Below the pieces are notes generated by a model. That model made no database searches and was not told where the DNA came from. It worked only from the letters and a program-made list of their open reading frames with translations. From positions 5,008,373-5,072,372 of the forward strand of contig NW_024748870.1 of NCBI RefSeq assembly GCF_018991925.1: DNA of 64,000 bases, in the 5' to 3' direction. The first letter of the stretch is position 1. Every line of letters begins with the position of its first letter. The translations under genes and the position numbers were made by a program. This DNA comes from Homarus americanus (taxonomy: Eukaryota; Arthropoda; Malacostraca; Decapoda; Nephropidae). Shown piece by piece: positions 59,454 to 64,000 of this stretch.

Positions 59454-59815
59454 ATGATGTCACTGCAGAATCTCACTGAGCATTCTCCGTTCCACTCACT
59501 CGACTCCTTCCCTGCAGACTCTCACGATGGTGTCTACCCTTTTGTTTTCCTGCGTCCGCCCTCCACGCAGCATCACGTAGCCGAGAGAGAGAGAGAGAGA
59601 GAGATAGTCTCACAGGACTGAGATGATGCTCGCTGGAGTTTTTATGAAGTTCATGTATTATTAACAATATATGTGCACTACATCTGTACCTTGAAGCAAC
59701 AATTTGAACCTAATCTGTCGAAGTTTTCTTCTCTGATGATTGGCCTGAGGTAACAGCGTCCAATGAGGTTCCCGTCTTCTCTCCTCCACATTCACTGCTG
59801 ATGACTGGGAAGGTA
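59454..59815. other. Normal-complexity island with CCAAT words and a short open frame
   Basis: This stretch is richer in GC and in mixed codons than its surroundings. ATGATG at 59454 opens a 55-codon plus-strand frame that ends in the GA run at 59583-59604. TCCTTCCCTGCAG at 59504-59516 is a good 3' splice-site word inside it. TGATTGGCC (59737) and CCAAT (59760) are opposed CCAAT-box words about 20 bp apart. None of the translations is recognised. It could be part of an exon, a promoter or neither. Confidence 0.25.
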
Positions 59816-59822
59816 GGAATGC

Positions 59823-59933
<111 letters not shown>

Positions 59934-60007
59934 GCTCAAAGATCGAAAAATGCCACGATGCGTTGTGTATGTTTTCAAAATAACCAAAAAGCGAAATTTC
60001 TCTAGAG

Positions 60008-60163
60008 ATTAGGTTTGGTTTAAAAAGGTTTGTTTGGGTTATTTTCGGTTGAGTTAGATTAAGTTAGTTTATATTAGTTTAGGTTAGGTTAAATTAGTTT
60101 TGGTTAGATTAGGTAAGGTTTAATTAAAATTGGTTAGGCTAGGTTAGGTTAGGTTAGGTTAGA
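60008..60163 (+). repeat. Degenerate TTAGG field with a canonical core
   Basis: The core at 60134-60163 has five consecutive TTAGG-type words (one CTAGG). Upstream, words such as GGTTTGGTTT, GGTTGAGTTAGATTAAGTTA and GTTTAGGTTAGGTTAAATTA continue the 5-bp rhythm with progressive divergence over about 125 bp. Confidence 0.85.
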
Positions 60164-62797
60164 GGTATTTTGAATCCATCCAAAGCGCTGTTGGAAAAAA
60201 CCTTATTTGTAAATATTGAAAGATGAATTTTACCCTTTGAAAGAATAAATATATTTTTATATTCTGCATCACACTCTTAAGTCCCTTCCATGAAACAGTT
60301 TAGCGAAAATCTTGTCCGAATATGAAATTTTATCCCAGTGTCACCTAAAATGGGAACAAGTGATTCTGGATGATACAATTGAAAATTTATTTGACCACAT
60401 ACTCTTTCTATCTCTCTCGCTCTCTCTTTCTATGTATATACAGTACATATATCTCTCTTTCTTTCTATTTATCAAACTACAACACTCCGAACAAAATGAG
60501 GCAGAACAGATGCATCGAAGAGCTAAATGAACTTTACAGTGACAAACTTTTACTATATATGGAGAGACAGGTGCAGTAGACAACACTTGTCTCTATATTC
60601 ACTCTCATAACTGCTACCAGTCCTCACTGGTGCATTATGGAGCTCAGAGTACTTTGTTGCGGTTTTTTTTTACTCCTGCTTCTGTAGACTCATTCTTTGT
60701 TAAAGGTAGATAGATGGATTATGTAGCAAGTGCACGTATGCTGTAGATCATAAGTAGATTAAGGTTGAGAAAACTAAACAGGTATATTATAAAATAAGGA
60801 AAAGTTGACGACAATATGTCTAACGTAGTAATATTAATACATAAATAAACTTTGTCAGTTTTCCTAGTTTAATGACAAGGATGACTGACTTAATATCATG
60901 TAACACTTTCGACACTGGCTGCAGCGAAATATTTTTTCTATGCTGTTTTAGGGTCCCAAATTATTCCATTCAGCATAGATATTTACATCATGTCCTGCAG
61001 CAATTAGGCATTCAAATGTTTGAGAATTATATTCCGGCTAAAATTCTCTCTTCATGGAGTTGAGATGAGTTGCTAACTGTTCTAATTATCAAGATCTCGT
61101 TACGATGATTATTGCATATGATGCCTTGCATATTTGATCAAGTACTATAATTTCATTACACCATTATGTTGGTTTTCTGTAAGAAACAACCTTATGTAAA
61201 TCAATCATTACATGCATTGATATTTTTTATACTTAGATATAAGTGAGGTTGATCAGTGCATATAAAATTATTAGTGGAAAAATCTAAAACTTTGTAAAAG
61301 TGGAAACATCATGAGTCTTGTTTGAGGTGAACAAACCTCGAGTATCTGTGTGTCCCACGTTCATAAGTCGTTTTACCTCGGGTTAAGTTACGACAATCTA
61401 AAGACCTCCTTTCAATCGACGTTGATCTGATCATGTATTACTGCGCCTCAATAGCTAAGATCTATAAGTTTCTCTTCTAAGTTCGTACGACACTAGACAT
61501 CCAGAATCCATGTGGTCTAGTTTCTCTATCTCTGCTAGGCTTTATGCTTTATTACTGGTACACTGCTATTACTTAACTCTTTAAGAGGTTCTTTATGGTG
61601 AATTTGCTCCTAAAATACCATTTGTTAAAACCTATGAGTCTCCACTAGGATGCCTCAAATCGCTGTTCAAAAAGTACAGATTTAGGAACAGTGAGAGATG
61701 ACATTTTCTACAAATGATAAACCTACAGGAAATACCTCGCCAAATTGGGTACATCACCGTGCACAAAAGTGTTTGTTAGTTATGCTTTTTAGCAGTAGAT
61801 AGCCTTGTTTCGGTGGGTAGTTTGCTTTCCAGTAGCGACAGATTTCCAACCCAAAAACAGTTGAAGACGACAGGCGACTTACGTAAATAGAAAATACATA
61901 TTAACAGCATTAAGAAAAGTTCAATTACACGTTAACATCATGGTTGAATAATACTTGAGAGAGTAAAGCATCATAATGACAAAAAATAAGACTGATAATA
62001 GAGGAAAAGGCAGAAGTAAAGACAGGAAACGAAACATATGACTTGAAGAACAAAGATGGTAACAAGAAACTAAACAGATATTGAGGACACTAAGACGTTG
62101 AAGGTTTAACATTATATAAAAACTACATAGATAATGGTGATTCAGACGAAAGGGAAGGTCAATCACAGACGGAAATAGAGGACATGTGATTGACAGGTGA
62201 GAGGGACTGTGTAAATTAACTGGCACAGGTGAGACAGACAGGATGAGAACCCCAGATTCTAATTAAGATTCTTACGATAAGATTTTCTTCCCTGAGTTAG
62301 ATGTAAGAAAGTGAATCTAGATGCGATAGAGTCTCAACATAATTTTGACGACATCTTGACAAAAGCTGTAATTTAATCCGCTTAGATAATCTTCTGATAT
62401 CTCCAATTGCGGGAAGAAATGATAACTTACGAACCCTTGAGACTTTGAGCATAGAGTGGGAGGGAGAGAAGGATGGAAAGTGACATGGGAAGGGAGGGGG
62501 AAGCAAAGTGATGGAAGGAGTGAGTGTATTAGAAAGAGGGGTAAGTGATAAGTGATGGAGTGGGTAGAAGGGGAGAGGTTAATAAAATTTCACAAGGGGG
62601 AAATAGATAGGAGAAGAAAGTCGGGGATATGATAATAAAGATGGAGGGGAGAAGGGAACAAGAACATGATTTACGGAATATGTGAAGAGGAGAGAGGGAG
62701 AGACGTGGTGAGGAGGAGATAAGATCAAATTAGTTATGAAGCACCAAACACGAGGAACAAGAGACTTAAGAAGAAGAAATGTGAGTAAATATTCGAT
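60164..62797. other. Unique DNA, no supported gene
   Basis: Small frames near 60312-60579 end with a mixed-composition segment (residues MRQNRCIEELNELYSDKLL), unrecognised. The part at 62440-62640 is purine-rich. No other feature. Confidence 0.4.
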
Positions 62798-62850
<53 letters not shown>

Positions 62851-62859
62851 AATGATGGT
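62798..62859 (+). repeat. (ATG)n microsatellite
   Basis: About eighteen perfect ATG/GAT units; the minus strand reads poly-His. Confidence 0.97.
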
Positions 62860-62929
62860 GAACCAAGAACTTTTTTGTTGATGTTCATATTATTGTTAAC
62901 TGTTTAATAGTTATTATTATTACTTTTCT

Positions 62930-63205
62930 AAGAGCTCCTCTAACTACTTTCACATCTACTATTACTACTACTATCTATATGTCTATTATCACTACTTCTA
63001 TTTATACATATACAACAACACCTACGACTACTAAATAGTACTAGTCTTATTAATAATAATACTATTACCACAACCACTATCAATACTACTACTCCTACTA
63101 ACTTTGACTACTTCTACCATTATTACTAGTCCCACTATTAATACCACCACTATAACTATTACCATTACTACTACTACTAACACTTGCTGCTACTAGAGTC
63201 ACAAC
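62930..63205 (+). repeat. Imperfect ACT/ATT trinucleotide field
   Basis: ACTACTACTA, TAATAATAAT and ACCACTATNAC words over about 275 bp, similar in style to the 31.7-32.1 kb field. Confidence 0.8.
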
Positions 63206-64000
63206 TACCACTGTTATAGTTGATCAACGAATAGTTTTATACATTCATTTATCATTATATTTATCTTCATCTTTTTTACTGAAATTCCCTAAGAGTTGCA
63301 TTCATTAATTTCAACCCAATATATAAATTACTTTAATTCGTTTCTTGTCCACTGCTGTTCATTAAATCATCAGCTTTGTCTCACTTCACATTCCTTCCTC
63401 TCTTTGTAATTCCCTCTACGGAGATCGTTCTGCAAGGTTCAGGTTATTGTTGAATTTTTCCTGACTTTAGTTTTTTTTTGTCTTTTTAAATCGTTTCTCT
63501 TTTCTTCTTCTTTTTATTTTCTTGTAAGTTATCTTTCCTTTTCTTCTGTTTATATGATAATGTTGTTATATTTTAGTTCTCTTCTCATTGGTCATTGTTA
63601 TTCTTTCTCTACTCTTCGTTATCCCAAATATTCCCTCTCTCTTTTTTCCTTAGTATAAGTAATCCTAAAATGGTGTCCTGTATCTCATTATCTGCCTTTA
63701 TCATATCTATCTCAGTCTCATGCATCCTTTCAATTTCCTTTTTATATCTTTCATCCTAAGATACTTTCATTTCCTCCCTAATATCTGCTCATTTGCAAGT
63801 GTCTCTTTTCACCTGGTTTCTCCTCATTTACATATATGTATATCACCTTCACCTTGTGGCAGATTCCCCCCTGCATCTTCCCTCATTCACAACCTCTTCC
63901 GTTATATTTTTCCTCCTTCGTAAATTCCTGGGCAATTAGTCGTCCCCTAATCTAATATTTATCACTTACTTGCACCCCTTCCCTTCTTCTCTCAAATTTC
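63206..64000 (+). other. T/C-rich DNA to the window end
   Basis: Pyrimidine-leaning from about 63360. One 67-codon frame (63720-63923) is Phe/Ser/Leu/Pro-rich and not called. Confidence 0.5.

Noticed and set aside
60134..60163. Chromosome-end telomere
   Set aside because: The perfect core is only about 30 bp and unique sequence continues on both sides, so it is interstitial.

Overview
This window looks like non-coding DNA from an arthropod nuclear genome, most likely a decapod crustacean (crab, shrimp or relative). That assignment is an inference from three things seen directly. First, there are more than 40 long microsatellites, chiefly (TG)n/(CA)n, (TC)n/(GA)n, (TA)n and trinucleotides. 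Second, at least three interstitial patches carry the arthropod telomere word TTAGG (13.2, 35.9 and 60.1 kb). Third, the background is AT-rich and without compact genes. I found no convincing intact protein-coding gene, no tRNA or rRNA gene and no CRISPR array. Nearly all open frames of 60 codons or more are translations of simple repeats (Ser/Leu, Thr/His, Val/Cys, Arg/Glu or Pro-rich) or short chance frames in AT-rich DNA. The window may be intergenic or lie inside large introns; the sequence alone cannot decide.

The only recognisable protein relic is at 54.65-55.33 kb on the plus strand. It is the 3' part of a non-LTR retrotransposon reverse transcriptase, cut short at its 5' side by a TG-rich tract and broken by several stops and frameshifts. 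It lies at the edge of a diverged zone rich in AGGTCA-like words (52.8-55.5 kb).

Layout: 0-10 kb is unique AT-rich DNA broken by microsatellites, plus a clean 30-bp tandem repeat (0.45 kb) and a 20-21-bp minisatellite (5.8-6.25 kb). 10-24 kb is dense in minisatellites (26, 13 and 27 bp units and a GGTGTGGTGGAGGAG-type array) and in strand-biased purine or pyrimidine tracts. It also has an odd 22.2-23.8 kb stretch with dispersed CTTGC clusters followed by dispersed TTACCCATA words. 24-36 kb has a pyrimidine block (26.8 kb) followed by a purine block (27.7 kb), a homogeneous 25-bp array (28.4-28.9 kb) and an ACC-type trinucleotide field (31.7-32.1 kb). 36-52 kb has several decayed minisatellites with units of 19-42 bp and a strand-biased pyrimidine/T-rich block of about 2 kb (46.9-49.1 kb). 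52-64 kb holds the retrotransposon relic, three long (TA)n tracts with a strong hairpin among them, and a degenerate TTAGG field.

The main theme is tandem-repeat birth and decay: young homogeneous arrays sit beside arrays so eroded that only a periodic word survives. A few stretches of unique sequence (7.3, 14.35, 16.9, 22.1 and 59.7 kb) carry transcription-factor-like words and are the best candidates for regulatory DNA, on weak evidence.
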